Source of the DNA: Alteromonas sp. KUL106
Lineage (GTDB): Bacteria; Pseudomonadota; Gammaproteobacteria; Enterobacterales; Alteromonadaceae
Direction of reading: 5' to 3'
Assembly: GCF_009811415.1 (NCBI RefSeq)
Contig: NZ_BLIG01000027.1
Span: 1 to 64,000, forward strand
Length of the DNA stretch: 64,000 nt
In this document: positions 27,354-35,548 of the stretch, one piece after another
Numbering within the stretch: position 1 is the stretch's first letter
Layout: the number at the start of each line of letters is the position of its first letter
Translations under genes and position numbers: made by a program
Notes under the pieces: model-generated
What the model saw: the letters and a program-made list of their open reading frames with translations, nothing else
Told to the model about the DNA's origin: nothing
Database searches by the model: none

Positions 27354-28625
27354 ATGTTAAATGTCGTAATTATTGGCTATGTGTGGCCTGAGCCAAACTC
27401 ATCGGCTGCGGGCCAAAATATGCAATCGATTATCACCCGCTGTGTAGCCTCTGACTTCAACGTATCATTTCTAACGGCCGCAGCAGAAAGCGAGCATAAA
27501 ACAGACCTGACTACGTTAGGTGTAGATACTTACGCGGTGGCGCTAAACTGCAGTTCATTCAATACGCTCATTGAAAATTTGAAGCCAGACGTTGTGATTT
27601 TTGACCGATACATGACAGAAGAGCAATTTTCGTGGCGAGTGAAAGAAAGCTGTCCGAATGCGCTGCGAATCTTAAACACAGAAGATTTACATAGCTTACG
27701 CCAGGCTAGACACAGTGCCGTTAAGCTAGATGGCGACGCTAAAAAAGCAGATTTAAATAGTGAACTTGCGCAAAGAGAAATAGCCGCGATACTAAGAAGC
27801 GATCTGACACTTGTAATATCTATGGCCGAAATGGTGCTCCTTACGGAGTATTACCGCGTCCCCAACACGCAACTACATTACCAACCTCTCGTTGTGGGAC
27901 AAACACCGTCACGCTCTATCCCTTTTGAAACACGAGCACATTTTGTTCATATTGGAAACTTTCGACATGCGCCCAACTGGGACGCAGTATTGCAACTTAA
28001 GCAAAGCATCTGGCCCGCCATTAAAAAAGCACTTCCAGGCGCGGAACTGCATATTTACGGTGCCTACCCCCCTAAAAAGGCAACGCAGTTACACAACGAC
28101 AAACAAGGCTTTCTGGTAAAAGGGTGGGCTGAAGATGTCGTGTCGCTAATGGAAAATGCTAGAGTTTTAATCGCTCCCTTACGCTTTGGCGCAGGCATAA
28201 AAGGAAAATTGCTTGACGCAATGCGCTGCGCCACACCGTCGATTACAACATGGGTGGGCGCAGAGGGCATCATTCCTACAAACACGGATGAAGACGCAGA
28301 AAGGCTCTCGCAGCACAATTTATGGCCAGGCGCTATTTGTAGCACCAACACCACCGAATCAAGTGTCATTGATGATTATGTGAATAAAGCCGTGACGCTA
28401 TATACCAACCAGGATATGTGGGAAGCAGCGAGCACGCAGGCGAGAAAAATGCTTATTACCTTTAGTGAAAATCAACCTGACATTTCGCTGGTCGATAAAA
28501 TGGTAAAAATAACAAGTGATATTGAGGCTCATAGAAAAACCTTGTTTATGCAAAGCCTCTTGTGGCACCAAACACTAAGCGCCAGTAAGTATATGAGTCA
28601 GTGGATTGAAGCAAAAAACAAATGA
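27354..28625 (+). CDS. Glycosyltransferase (GT4-like)
   Basis: 423 residues with a GT-B layout: an N-terminal Rossmann-like domain starting VVIIGYVWPEPNSSAAGQNM and a C-terminal domain with FVHIGNFRHAPNWDAVLQLK, GFLVKGWAEDVVSLMENARV and LIAPLRFGAGIKGKLLDAM, the last being the usual donor-sugar region of family 4 enzymes. It is isolated from the exopolysaccharide locus at the right of the window. Sugar donor and acceptor cannot be inferred. Confidence 0.82.
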   Translation: MLNVVIIGYVWPEPNSSAAGQNMQSIITRCVASDFNVSFLTAAAESEHKTDLTTLGVDTYAVALNCSSFNTLIENLKPDVVIFDRYMTEEQFSWRVKESCPNALRILNTEDLHSLRQARHSAVKLDGDAKKADLNSELAQREIAAILRSDLTLVISMAEMVLLTEYYRVPNTQLHYQPLVVGQTPSRSIPFETRAHFVHIGNFRHAPNWDAVLQLKQSIWPAIKKALPGAELHIYGAYPPKKATQLHNDKQGFLVKGWAEDVVSLMENARVLIAPLRFGAGIKGKLLDAMRCATPSITTWVGAEGIIPTNTDEDAERLSQHNLWPGAICSTNTTESSVIDDYVNKAVTLYTNQDMWEAASTQARKMLITFSENQPDISLVDKMVKITSDIEAHRKTLFMQSLLWHQTLSASKYMSQWIEAKNK

Positions 28626-28645
28626 TGTAGCACTAAACAAATTCA

Positions 28646-29038
28646 CTAGAAGCTTTTGAGTTTGGCTATGACTGATTTTATGCCGTTTCCACGAGACTCG
28701 CTTAAATAACGCTCAAGCTGACAGCGAGATAAATATTGCGCATAGTCAAACTCTTTACGCTGCTGTTTCGTCAACGTATTCGCTTTCTCGAGCAGTACAG
28801 CAAGCACACCGCGAATAACTTTACTTGGAGAGTATGCCATTACTCTGGCTTCACTGTCTGAAAAAGCAATCCATACAGGACTTTCACAGCCTTCAACCGC
28901 GTTTTTATCTGTTCGCGCCTCCTCTGGCAGAGGTGCTAGCGCCTTACCCGTCAACATCAGCGTTCGAGTAAAATCATCCCAACCTTTCGTCTCTGCTAGC
29001 GACCGTGCTAGAGGTAATAGCGCATCTTCAGACATCAT
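28646..29038 (-). CDS. SufE/CsdE-like sulfur acceptor
   Basis: 130-residue SufE-family protein, which accepts persulfide sulfur from a cysteine desulfurase for Fe-S assembly. The acceptor is C51 in AVEGCESPVWIAF, matching the conserved G-C-x-S-x-V-W motif. The rest (SKVIRGVLAVLL and LSRCQLERYLSESRGNGI) follows the family pattern. No desulfurase gene is adjacent, so whether it partners CsdA or SufS is open. It is 12 bases from a DUF2750 gene on the same strand, probably one transcript. Confidence 0.88.
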   Translation of the reverse strand: MMSEDALLPLARSLAETKGWDDFTRTLMLTGKALAPLPEEARTDKNAVEGCESPVWIAFSDSEARVMAYSPSKVIRGVLAVLLEKANTLTKQQRKEFDYAQYLSRCQLERYLSESRGNGIKSVIAKLKSF

Positions 29039-29050
29039 TTCAAAACCGAC

Positions 29051-29446
29051 TTAATTACCGCCTAATTCTGCAGCAAGGTCTTCAGCGGTCATCACTAAGT
29101 TCTCAACATCGCTTGTAGTAGGAAACATAACAAGCTCTACACCGTTTTTATCCAAACCAGGCAACCACGTCTGCTTAAACTCTTCTAACGCGATGTTGAC
29201 ACATTGACCGTCTATGTCATTCATGGCTACAAACTTTTGCGCCAAATCCTTATGAGGAAAGACAGGTAATTGTACGTTTTCTCCGTCTTCGAACATTACG
29301 AAGCCTTCAGTGCCTTGAACCAACCAGATTTCATTGGATTTCGCGATGTAGCTTACCACTAACTCTTGGCGCTCTTCTGCACTCAGCTTCATCGCTTGTT
29401 CGATGACAGCATCATTTAATTTGTCTGCAATGGTTTCTGGAAACAC
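29051..29446 (-). CDS. DUF2750 family protein
   Basis: 131-residue soluble protein resembling the DUF2750 family: a helical N-terminus, then EIWLVQGTEGFVMFEDGENV, LPVFPHKDLAQKF, and EFKQTWLPGLDKNGVELVMFPT. Function of the family is unknown. It lies directly upstream of the SufE-like gene with a 12-base gap. Confidence 0.72.
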   Translation of the reverse strand: MFPETIADKLNDAVIEQAMKLSAEERQELVVSYIAKSNEIWLVQGTEGFVMFEDGENVQLPVFPHKDLAQKFVAMNDIDGQCVNIALEEFKQTWLPGLDKNGVELVMFPTTSDVENLVMTAEDLAAELGGN

Positions 29447-29547
29447 GTGTTTTTCCTATCTGAAAATTTGCCGCAAGTATACCCGCACCATGATTAGGTG
29501 CAATGCAATAAACGCGAAAAAATACCCCATGCCCTACCCATTACAAA

Positions 29548-29583
29548 GACACCCATGATAAAGTCGTTTAACAAAGACACCCA
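29548..29583 (+). repeat. Two direct GACACCCA motifs upstream of the heme-oxygenase-like gene
   Basis: Exact copies at 29548-29555 and 29576-29583, 28 bases apart, share the longer context ACAAAGACACCCA, which is close to the full consensus. Confidence 0.75.
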
Positions 29584-29669
29584 CGATTACCCCGTGACTG
29601 AAACACATATAATCAAATTGCATTGAATCAACAACGCCCATGCAAATATAACGCGAAGAACTGTACGCT

Positions 29670-30455
29670 ATGCGAAACCTTTTTACCGCTCTTAAGCAAG
29701 ACACCCAACCAAGCCATACTGCCCTAGAAAATACTTTCCCATTTTCGATCTATCACCAAAACAATCTGTTTAATAAAACGGCGTATTACGCGGTGCTTAC
29801 GATTATGAAGGAATTTCATAAGTCTTCTGCCCAGGCATTAAAACAGGCAGAACACGCAGACACACGTCTGGCTCAAATAGCGTCGATGATCGACAGTAAC
29901 GCTGTATTAACTGCGCTAGACAAAGACACCCTTGAACTAGAAAAAGACAGCCATCTATTCAGCGCAAAACAAGGTAGTACTTACATAGACACCCATCAAA
30001 CCTCTTATACAGACACCCATCATAAAAAAACCGATAGCGTTCGCATCTGCGCAACTATTAACGATGAAGCTTCCAAAGACACCCATACCAAATCACAGTT
30101 ACTCCCCGCTTTTCATTCTCCAACAACCGTTGCGATAGCCGCAGCTTACGTATGGTTGGGTTCATCCATGGGCGCAAATATCATCGCTAGAAGGTTGAGC
30201 GGCATGGAGTACGATATTCCAACTCATTACTATTGTGCGATGGCCGAATGTGCGAAATCGTGGGTGTCTTTCAAACAACATGTCGATGCATTGTTACCTG
30301 AACTTGCTTCAGAGAATGAACGAGTTATTGACGATATCGTAGAGGATGCAAAGGCTTGGTTCGAATATTTGATCAAGTTGGGAATGCAGTTTCAAGCAAC
30401 CGCATCTATGAAGGATATATCTTCTGAGCGATGCGAAAACCCGCTTTCAACCTAA
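29670..30455 (+). CDS. Heme-oxygenase-like protein with motif-bearing insertion
   Basis: 261 residues related to bacterial biliverdin-producing heme oxygenases (HemO/BphO). The proximal His would be H16 in QPSHTALENTF, and the distal-helix motif is YVWLGSSMGANIIARRL (about 160-176), matching the family's YV.EGS.LGG. Compared with the usual length of around 200, it is about 60 residues longer, and the extra part (about 84-147) is hydrophilic and contains DTH at 107, 114 and 137, each encoded by an exact GACACCCA. Further copies lie at 29700 (QDTQP, near the N-terminus) and inverted at 30261 (WVSF, conserved-looking helix). A role in heme iron release is plausible; enzymatic activity is unproven. 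No bacteriophytochrome is nearby. Confidence 0.75.
   Translation: MRNLFTALKQDTQPSHTALENTFPFSIYHQNNLFNKTAYYAVLTIMKEFHKSSAQALKQAEHADTRLAQIASMIDSNAVLTALDKDTLELEKDSHLFSAKQGSTYIDTHQTSYTDTHHKKTDSVRICATINDEASKDTHTKSQLLPAFHSPTTVAIAAAYVWLGSSMGANIIARRLSGMEYDIPTHYYCAMAECAKSWVSFKQHVDALLPELASENERVIDDIVEDAKAWFEYLIKLGMQFQATASMKDISSERCENPLST
29919..30095 (+). repeat. Low-complexity insertion built around GACACCCA copies
   Basis: Within the heme-oxygenase-like gene, near-copy GACACCCT at 29925 and exact copies at 29988-29995, 30012-30019 and 30078-30085 all read in the Asp-Thr-His (or Asp-Thr-Leu) frame. The segment interrupts the space between two helical regions of the fold. Confidence 0.72.
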
Positions 30456-30577
30456 GCTATAAATAAACTTAATCTATACCATCGACTGAATAGATTAATA
30501 TTAGGGAAATTCGGCATGAATGGCGTCATCGCTTTCTGATAAACTCGCACCAATTTGAAACAACCGACTAACTAAAC

Positions 30578-31387
30578 ATGAAAGTAATTTCCTTTAATAT
30601 AAATGGCATCCGCGCGCGCCTACATCAACTACAAGCACTTATTGATGCCCACCAACCAGACGTCATTGGCTTACAAGAAATAAAGGTTCATAACGAGCAG
30701 TTTCCAGTTGAAGCCGTTGAAGCCATGGGCTACCACGTCTATTTTCATGGGCAGAAGAGCCACTATGGCGTCGCTTTTTTGGCAAAAAAAGAACCACTTT
30801 CAGTTTCAATGGGCTTCCCGTCTGACGATGCAGAGGCTCAGCGCCGAATGATCATGCTTAAAACCACGGATGATGCGGGAGAGCCGGTCACAATACTGAA
30901 CGGCTATTTTCCCCAGGGAGAAAACGAAAAGCACGAAACAAAATATCCAGCTAAGCGTAAGTTCTATCAGGATTTAATGCACTATCTAAACGAAAATCAC
31001 ACTCCGGATGAGAAGATCATCGTCATGGGCGATGTCAACATTTCTCATACCGATTTAGATATCGGCATCGGCGAAGAAAACCGCAAACGCTGGTTAAAGA
31101 CGGGGAAATGTAGCTTTTTACCTGAAGAGCGTGAATGGCTAAATACTGTTATGGCTTGGGGTTTTGAAGACAGCTTTCGTACGTTAAATCCAGACACCAA
31201 CGACCGATTTTCATGGTTTGACTACCGCTCGAAGGGATTTAACGACAACCGTGGTCTACGAATCGATCTCATTTTGGCTACAAAGCCACTTCATACAAAC
31301 CTTACTGACGCGGGAATTGATTACGAACTCAGGGGAATTGAAAAGCCCTCAGACCATGCCCCTATCTGGGCTGAATATAAAAATTAA
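30578..31387 (+). CDS. xthA: Exodeoxyribonuclease III
   Basis: AP endonuclease and 3' exonuclease of the ExoIII/EEP family, 269 residues. Motifs include [21 protein letters not shown] (metal Glu), [15 protein letters not shown], and RIDLILAT with the C-terminal SDHAPIWAE catalytic Asp-His. Length equals that of E. coli XthA. It is followed by a membrane protein gene 42 bases later. Confidence 0.95.
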   Translation: MKVISFNINGIRARLHQLQALIDAHQPDVIGLQEIKVHNEQFPVEAVEAMGYHVYFHGQKSHYGVAFLAKKEPLSVSMGFPSDDAEAQRRMIMLKTTDDAGEPVTILNGYFPQGENEKHETKYPAKRKFYQDLMHYLNENHTPDEKIIVMGDVNISHTDLDIGIGEENRKRWLKTGKCSFLPEEREWLNTVMAWGFEDSFRTLNPDTNDRFSWFDYRSKGFNDNRGLRIDLILATKPLHTNLTDAGIDYELRGIEKPSDHAPIWAEYKN

Positions 31388-31429
31388 CTGCCCTAGAAAT
31401 CGCGTAAAAGCCACAGTCGAGGAGTAAAT

Positions 31430-32071
31430 GTGAGTACATTGCAAGTATTAGCTTTTTTGGCTTATGGCGCTTTTTTGTTGGGCGCTATTCGGCACATCGA
31501 CTTAGCTCACTTTGCCAAAAACAAGCATCAACAACACCTCATTTTTGGCACTGCAGCTTCACTCTTTGTGCTGTGGCTTTTCAAAGCGGGGATTTACGAA
31601 GGCCTAGATGTTCATTTTCTGGGCCTAACCGTACTCACATTAATGCTTGGTTTTAGAAACGCGATTATTGCGTCTTTCTTAGCATTGCTTGGGGCCCATG
31701 CTATTGGTTACGGCATATGGGAAAACTTCGGTGTCAACGCATTGCTTGGAACCGTACTCCCAATAGGTATCACCTACCTGTTTTACATGCTCTCTTTTCA
31801 CCACATACCGAGACAGCTTTTTGTTTATATATTTGTTTGCGCTTTTTTCCCTGCCGCACTCTCTATCGCACTGAAGACACTCGCATTAGGCGCTTTCTAT
31901 TACGCAGAGGGCGTGTATTCTTGGGACATCGTCTTTGACAACTACATCCTGCTCGTTCCTCTTTTAGTTTTTCCTGAAGCCTTACTTAACGGCATGGCGA
32001 TAACCTTACTGGTTATTTATCAACCAACGTGGGTTTATACCTTTCACGACAAGTTTTATCTCGATAATTAG
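31430..32071 (+). CDS. Predicted membrane protein, COG3235/CbiM-like
   Basis: 213 residues with about six hydrophobic helices and a C-terminal YQPTWVYTFHDKFYLDN tail. It resembles COG3235-type membrane proteins distantly related to CbiM energy-coupling transporter permeases; the N-terminus lacks the classical CbiM metal-binding MHI. GTG start with GAGGAG about 7 bases upstream. No ATPase or S-component gene is adjacent, so transport function is speculative. Confidence 0.65.
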   Translation: MSTLQVLAFLAYGAFLLGAIRHIDLAHFAKNKHQQHLIFGTAASLFVLWLFKAGIYEGLDVHFLGLTVLTLMLGFRNAIIASFLALLGAHAIGYGIWENFGVNALLGTVLPIGITYLFYMLSFHHIPRQLFVYIFVCAFFPAALSIALKTLALGAFYYAEGVYSWDIVFDNYILLVPLLVFPEALLNGMAITLLVIYQPTWVYTFHDKFYLDN

Positions 32072-32277
32072 CGCGTATTGCTTTAGGTCTAGTGATAGCA
32101 ATATCGACCTTTTCATTGCACCAAAGCGTCTTATCGCCAGCGATGACGATTAAAAAAATGGTCAAACTCATCGTGTAACAGTGACCAATTTTTTAACTTA
32201 ATTTTTACGACTAATAGTTAATAAATTTTCTCTCACAATCGTCTACTCTTACTATGTAGATGAAAAGGTAGGCAAAA

Positions 32278-33453
32278 ATGCAGATAAATACAGTAGAAAT
32301 ACAATGTGCTGATCACGCGGATGTGGCGAATCAGGTCGCTGAGGTATTCGCTGAAAAATTGCCATCATTAGTGATTGGCTATGGAAATTCTACGCTGCCT
32401 TTTTCAGAGATTCAAACCTCACTGGCGGCATTTCATTTTCCTTTTATTGTATCTAGTTCTTGTTTAGGCGCCCTGCTTTGCGATAGTCAGACCGTTAAAG
32501 CAGGCTGCGACCTTGCTTTTTTCTGTGTATTTGACGGTGAAGGAGCCTATGGCGTAGGCAGTGCCAATCTTAGCGAAAACAGTCCGTTCCAAGCCGGCGC
32601 GAGTGCGCTGTTGAGCGCGCTCGAGGACGCAGGTCGTCCTTATGAAAGCCCTGCTTTAATCTGGTGCGCGCTGCCACCAGGAGAAGAGGAAAGAATTCTA
32701 GAGGGCTTTGCCAGCGTCGTGGGTGAAAACGTCCCTGTCTTTGGTGGTTCAATGGCAGATAATACCGTAGAAGGTAGCTGGAATACGGTAACGCACAACG
32801 CATACGGCCCACAAACCGTGGCGGTCGTCGCCATGTATCCATCCCCCCCTCTGGGGATGAGTTATAGCTCAGGCTATATGCCTACTGAGACTGAGTTTCG
32901 TGTATCTAAAGCCCATGGCAGACAACTTGTTGAACTCAATGGTTCGTCAGCAAGCCATGTATATAACCAAGCAACGAATAACCTCATTGAAGAACAACTC
33001 AAAGGGGGGCAGATTTTAGGGCTTACATCGTCTGCCCCGTTAGGTCGCCCAGTCGAATTAGAAGATGGTGCGATTAATTATCTTCTGTGCCACCCTGATT
33101 CAGTCGATGAAAACGGCACGCTTAACGTATTTTCTGAGGTGAAAGAAAACGATACTTTAGTGTTAATGGAAGGAAGTATCGCAAGTCTTACTTCTCGTGC
33201 TCAGCGGGTTATTAATAATGCCATTATGTTGTTGCCTGAAAACAGAAAGCCCGTGGGTGTGCTCATGATTTATTGTGCTGGCTGTCGACTCATGGTCGGA
33301 GACGAGATCAAGCAGATGCTTCTCTCACTGCAAGCGGAGTTCGCTTCACTTCCAATATGTGGTCCCTTCACCTTTGGCGAGCAAGGTCGTTTTCTTGATG
33401 GCAAGAACAGACACGGAAACCTTATGATATCAGCGATAGTGTTTTCTAAATGA
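32278..33453 (+). CDS. FIST domain sensor (NosP-like)
   Basis: 391 residues with FIST-N and FIST-C domains. The C-terminal signature pieces MIYCAGCRLMVGDE and ICGPFTFGEQGRF are typical. FIST proteins of the NosP type bind heme and sense nitric oxide, controlling an adjacent histidine kinase. The 3' end overlaps the next kinase gene by 4 bases (ATGA), supporting a sensor-kinase pair. Heme binding cannot be proven from sequence; an amino-acid or other ligand is the alternative. Shine-Dalgarno AAGGTAGG lies about 6 bases upstream. Confidence 0.82.
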   Translation: MQINTVEIQCADHADVANQVAEVFAEKLPSLVIGYGNSTLPFSEIQTSLAAFHFPFIVSSSCLGALLCDSQTVKAGCDLAFFCVFDGEGAYGVGSANLSENSPFQAGASALLSALEDAGRPYESPALIWCALPPGEEERILEGFASVVGENVPVFGGSMADNTVEGSWNTVTHNAYGPQTVAVVAMYPSPPLGMSYSSGYMPTETEFRVSKAHGRQLVELNGSSASHVYNQATNNLIEEQLKGGQILGLTSSAPLGRPVELEDGAINYLLCHPDSVDENGTLNVFSEVKENDTLVLMEGSIASLTSRAQRVINNAIMLLPENRKPVGVLMIYCAGCRLMVGDEIKQMLLSLQAEFASLPICGPFTFGEQGRFLDGKNRHGNLMISAIVFSK

Positions 33454-34898
33454 ATAGAGATTACGAAAACGTTTTAGAAGATCTTGCCCTTGTTTATCGC
33501 CTTAAGCAGCAGGCAGAGGCTCACAAAAAAGAAACCGACGCCTTGCTTGAAGGGACCCACGCATTGCTCACGGCTGAAAATGAACAAGAACTTTACTCTA
33601 AAATGTTTGAAGTGTTCAAAGGGCTCTATAATTACGAAGTATGCTTTGTGCTTGAGAATAATGGGCCAAAGCGGATGAAGTGCATAAACAGTACCTATTC
33701 GCCCCTGCTAGACACCATTTGGGATATTGATGATACGCTTTCCCGCGCAGTAAAAAGTTCACCCGTCGCATTGTTTAATATTCAACATCAGCCGACATGG
33801 CAACAGCACCTCGCTCGCTTCGACTCACCTGTTACCTCTGTATTGTATTGCCCTTTTAAAGTTCATCAACAACATGCCGTGATTGTGTTTTGTCATCAGT
33901 CATTGGGGTATTACACACAAGAATATGTCGAGATGGCTAACCGTTACCGTATTTTTACAGAACAAATCGCCATGGGCATGCAGGCTAAGATGATGGCGCT
34001 GGAAACGGTTAGGCTTAAAGAGGAAAAGGCGCAAGTAGAAAAAAGCTTAATCGACTCTGAAAAAATGGCTTCATTAGGTTTGTTAGCGGCGGGCGTCGCT
34101 CATGAAATCAATAATCCCATTGCCTTTGTCAATAGCAATATTCACTTTTTGAAAAACGTGGTACCTGCGTTATCGAGTATGCAAAGCATAGTCGATAAGC
34201 TTGCGCAAAGTGAAAATGAGGAACAACGGGCCCAACTAAAAAATGAGGCTATCTCGTGGCAAGCAAAGCATAAACTAGACTCTCTGGCAGACGAAGTTAA
34301 AGACATTTGCAATGAGTCTGAAGATGGATTGAAAAGAGTCACAGACATCATCACAAGTTTGCGCTCATTCTCGCACGATGCTGATATACCCGATGATGAG
34401 ACAATAGATGTCAATAGCTGTGTTAACCATGCACTGCGGTTAGTGAACAGCGAGCTCAAGCACAGAATCAACATTCAACAGAAACTGGGGGAAGTTTCAC
34501 CCATACAGGGTAAAACAGGTAAACTAAATCAAGTACTTGTTAATCTTTTCGTAAACGCAGCGCAGGCGATGGAAGAAGGAGATACGCTCACCATCACATC
34601 TTTTAACGAGCCAAAGAATGGGAGTGTGATGATAATTGTTGAAGACACAGGATGTGGAATAGAAAAGCACGCGCTGAAGAAAATGTTTGAGCCTTTTTAC
34701 ACGACTAAGCCCACGGGCAAAGGCACAGGTTTAGGGCTTTATATTTCATTTTCCATTGTAGAAGCGATGGGAGGAACCATTAACGTTGAAAGCGAAGTAA
34801 ACGTTGGCACCACGTTTACCCTTTCATTCCCAGCACTTGTAGAAAATAAAAAAGCCGCACAAACGTGCGGCTCAAATACAGTCAGTGAAAAGCCGTAG
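33450..34898 (+). CDS. Histidine kinase paired with the FIST sensor
   Basis: 482-residue cytoplasmic kinase: N-terminal coiled coil (about 10-40), a GAF-like domain (about 40-175), a second coiled coil, HisKA with phosphoacceptor H218 in GVAHEINNPIAF, and a HATPase_c with VNLFVNAAQAM, EDTGCGIE and GKGTGLGLYISFSIV. No membrane helix, so input probably comes from the FIST partner, as for NahK-type kinases with NosP. No response regulator gene is adjacent. The last coding bases double as terminators for the facing gene. Confidence 0.88.
   Translation: MNRDYENVLEDLALVYRLKQQAEAHKKETDALLEGTHALLTAENEQELYSKMFEVFKGLYNYEVCFVLENNGPKRMKCINSTYSPLLDTIWDIDDTLSRAVKSSPVALFNIQHQPTWQQHLARFDSPVTSVLYCPFKVHQQHAVIVFCHQSLGYYTQEYVEMANRYRIFTEQIAMGMQAKMMALETVRLKEEKAQVEKSLIDSEKMASLGLLAAGVAHEINNPIAFVNSNIHFLKNVVPALSSMQSIVDKLAQSENEEQRAQLKNEAISWQAKHKLDSLADEVKDICNESEDGLKRVTDIITSLRSFSHDADIPDDETIDVNSCVNHALRLVNSELKHRINIQQKLGEVSPIQGKTGKLNQVLVNLFVNAAQAMEEGDTLTITSFNEPKNGSVMIIVEDTGCGIEKHALKKMFEPFYTTKPTGKGTGLGLYISFSIVEAMGGTINVESEVNVGTTFTLSFPALVENKKAAQTCGSNTVSEKP
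34853..34872 (-). terminator. Minus-strand terminator inside the kinase coding sequence
   Basis: AGCCGCAC and GTGCGGCT form an 8-bp stem with loop AAAC. On the minus strand it is followed by a run of T (TTTTTTATTTT), so it would end transcription from the phosphoribosyltransferase gene although it lies in the last codons of the kinase. Confidence 0.7.
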
Positions 34899-34913
34899 TG
34901 GGTTACGGCTTTT
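34888..34913. terminator. Bidirectional terminator over both convergent stops
   Basis: AAAAGCCGTA and TACGGCTTTT form a 10-bp stem with a 6-base loop. The left arm covers the kinase stop and the right arm the stop of the facing gene. Confidence 0.8.
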
Positions 34914-35472
34914 TCTCAAACAGGATATCCATGATATCAGAAAGTTCGCCCTTCCCTTCACGGATCTCTTCTTCCGTTAGTCCCGCTATCTCGTGAGGAA
35001 ACACAAGCCATTCGTCACTTTCGTTGACGTAATAATCCGGCACGATATCAGTGGTGTTGTTTTGAGGCTTGTACCACGGACACGCAATGCGAATGTCTTT
35101 TGGCATGTTCAAACGCATTAGCTTGTTAATTTGCTTGATTAGCGCATCAACGCTGCGGCCTGAATCGAAAACATCATCAACAATCAATAATTTGTCATCA
35201 GCGTTAGCGTTTTCAATCAAATAGTGTAACCCGTGAACACGGATTTCTTTAGATTGCTTGTTGATACCATAGTAAGACGATGTGCGTACCGCAATGTGGT
35301 CGGTAGAAGTGTTCTTAAACTCAAAAAATTCTTGAACTGCAATACCGATTGGAGCACCACCACGCCAAATACCAATAATAAAGTCGGGACGGAAGCCGTC
35401 TTCATACACCTTTGCCGCTAAGCGAAAGGAATCCTGTAGAAGCGATTGCGAGGTGATAAAATTTTTATTCAT
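34903..35472 (-). CDS. Phosphoribosyltransferase (hypoxanthine/xanthine-guanine type)
   Basis: 189-residue type I phosphoribosyltransferase. The PRPP loop is LLIVDDVFDSGRS, and an N-terminal FIIGIWRGGAPIG matches the second substrate loop of purine salvage enzymes. C-terminal WLVFPHE is typical of small hypoxanthine/xanthine phosphoribosyltransferases. Purine specificity cannot be set from sequence. It faces the histidine kinase across shared terminators. Confidence 0.85.
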   Translation of the reverse strand: MNKNFITSQSLLQDSFRLAAKVYEDGFRPDFIIGIWRGGAPIGIAVQEFFEFKNTSTDHIAVRTSSYYGINKQSKEIRVHGLHYLIENANADDKLLIVDDVFDSGRSVDALIKQINKLMRLNMPKDIRIACPWYKPQNNTTDIVPDYYVNESDEWLVFPHEIAGLTEEEIREGKGELSDIMDILFEKKP

Positions 35473-35548
35473 GACGTCTCACTGGGCAAAATTTAAAGAC
35501 CGCGAGTATAGTGAATTTCGCACTAGTTTGCACGGCTAATTCAGGGAA

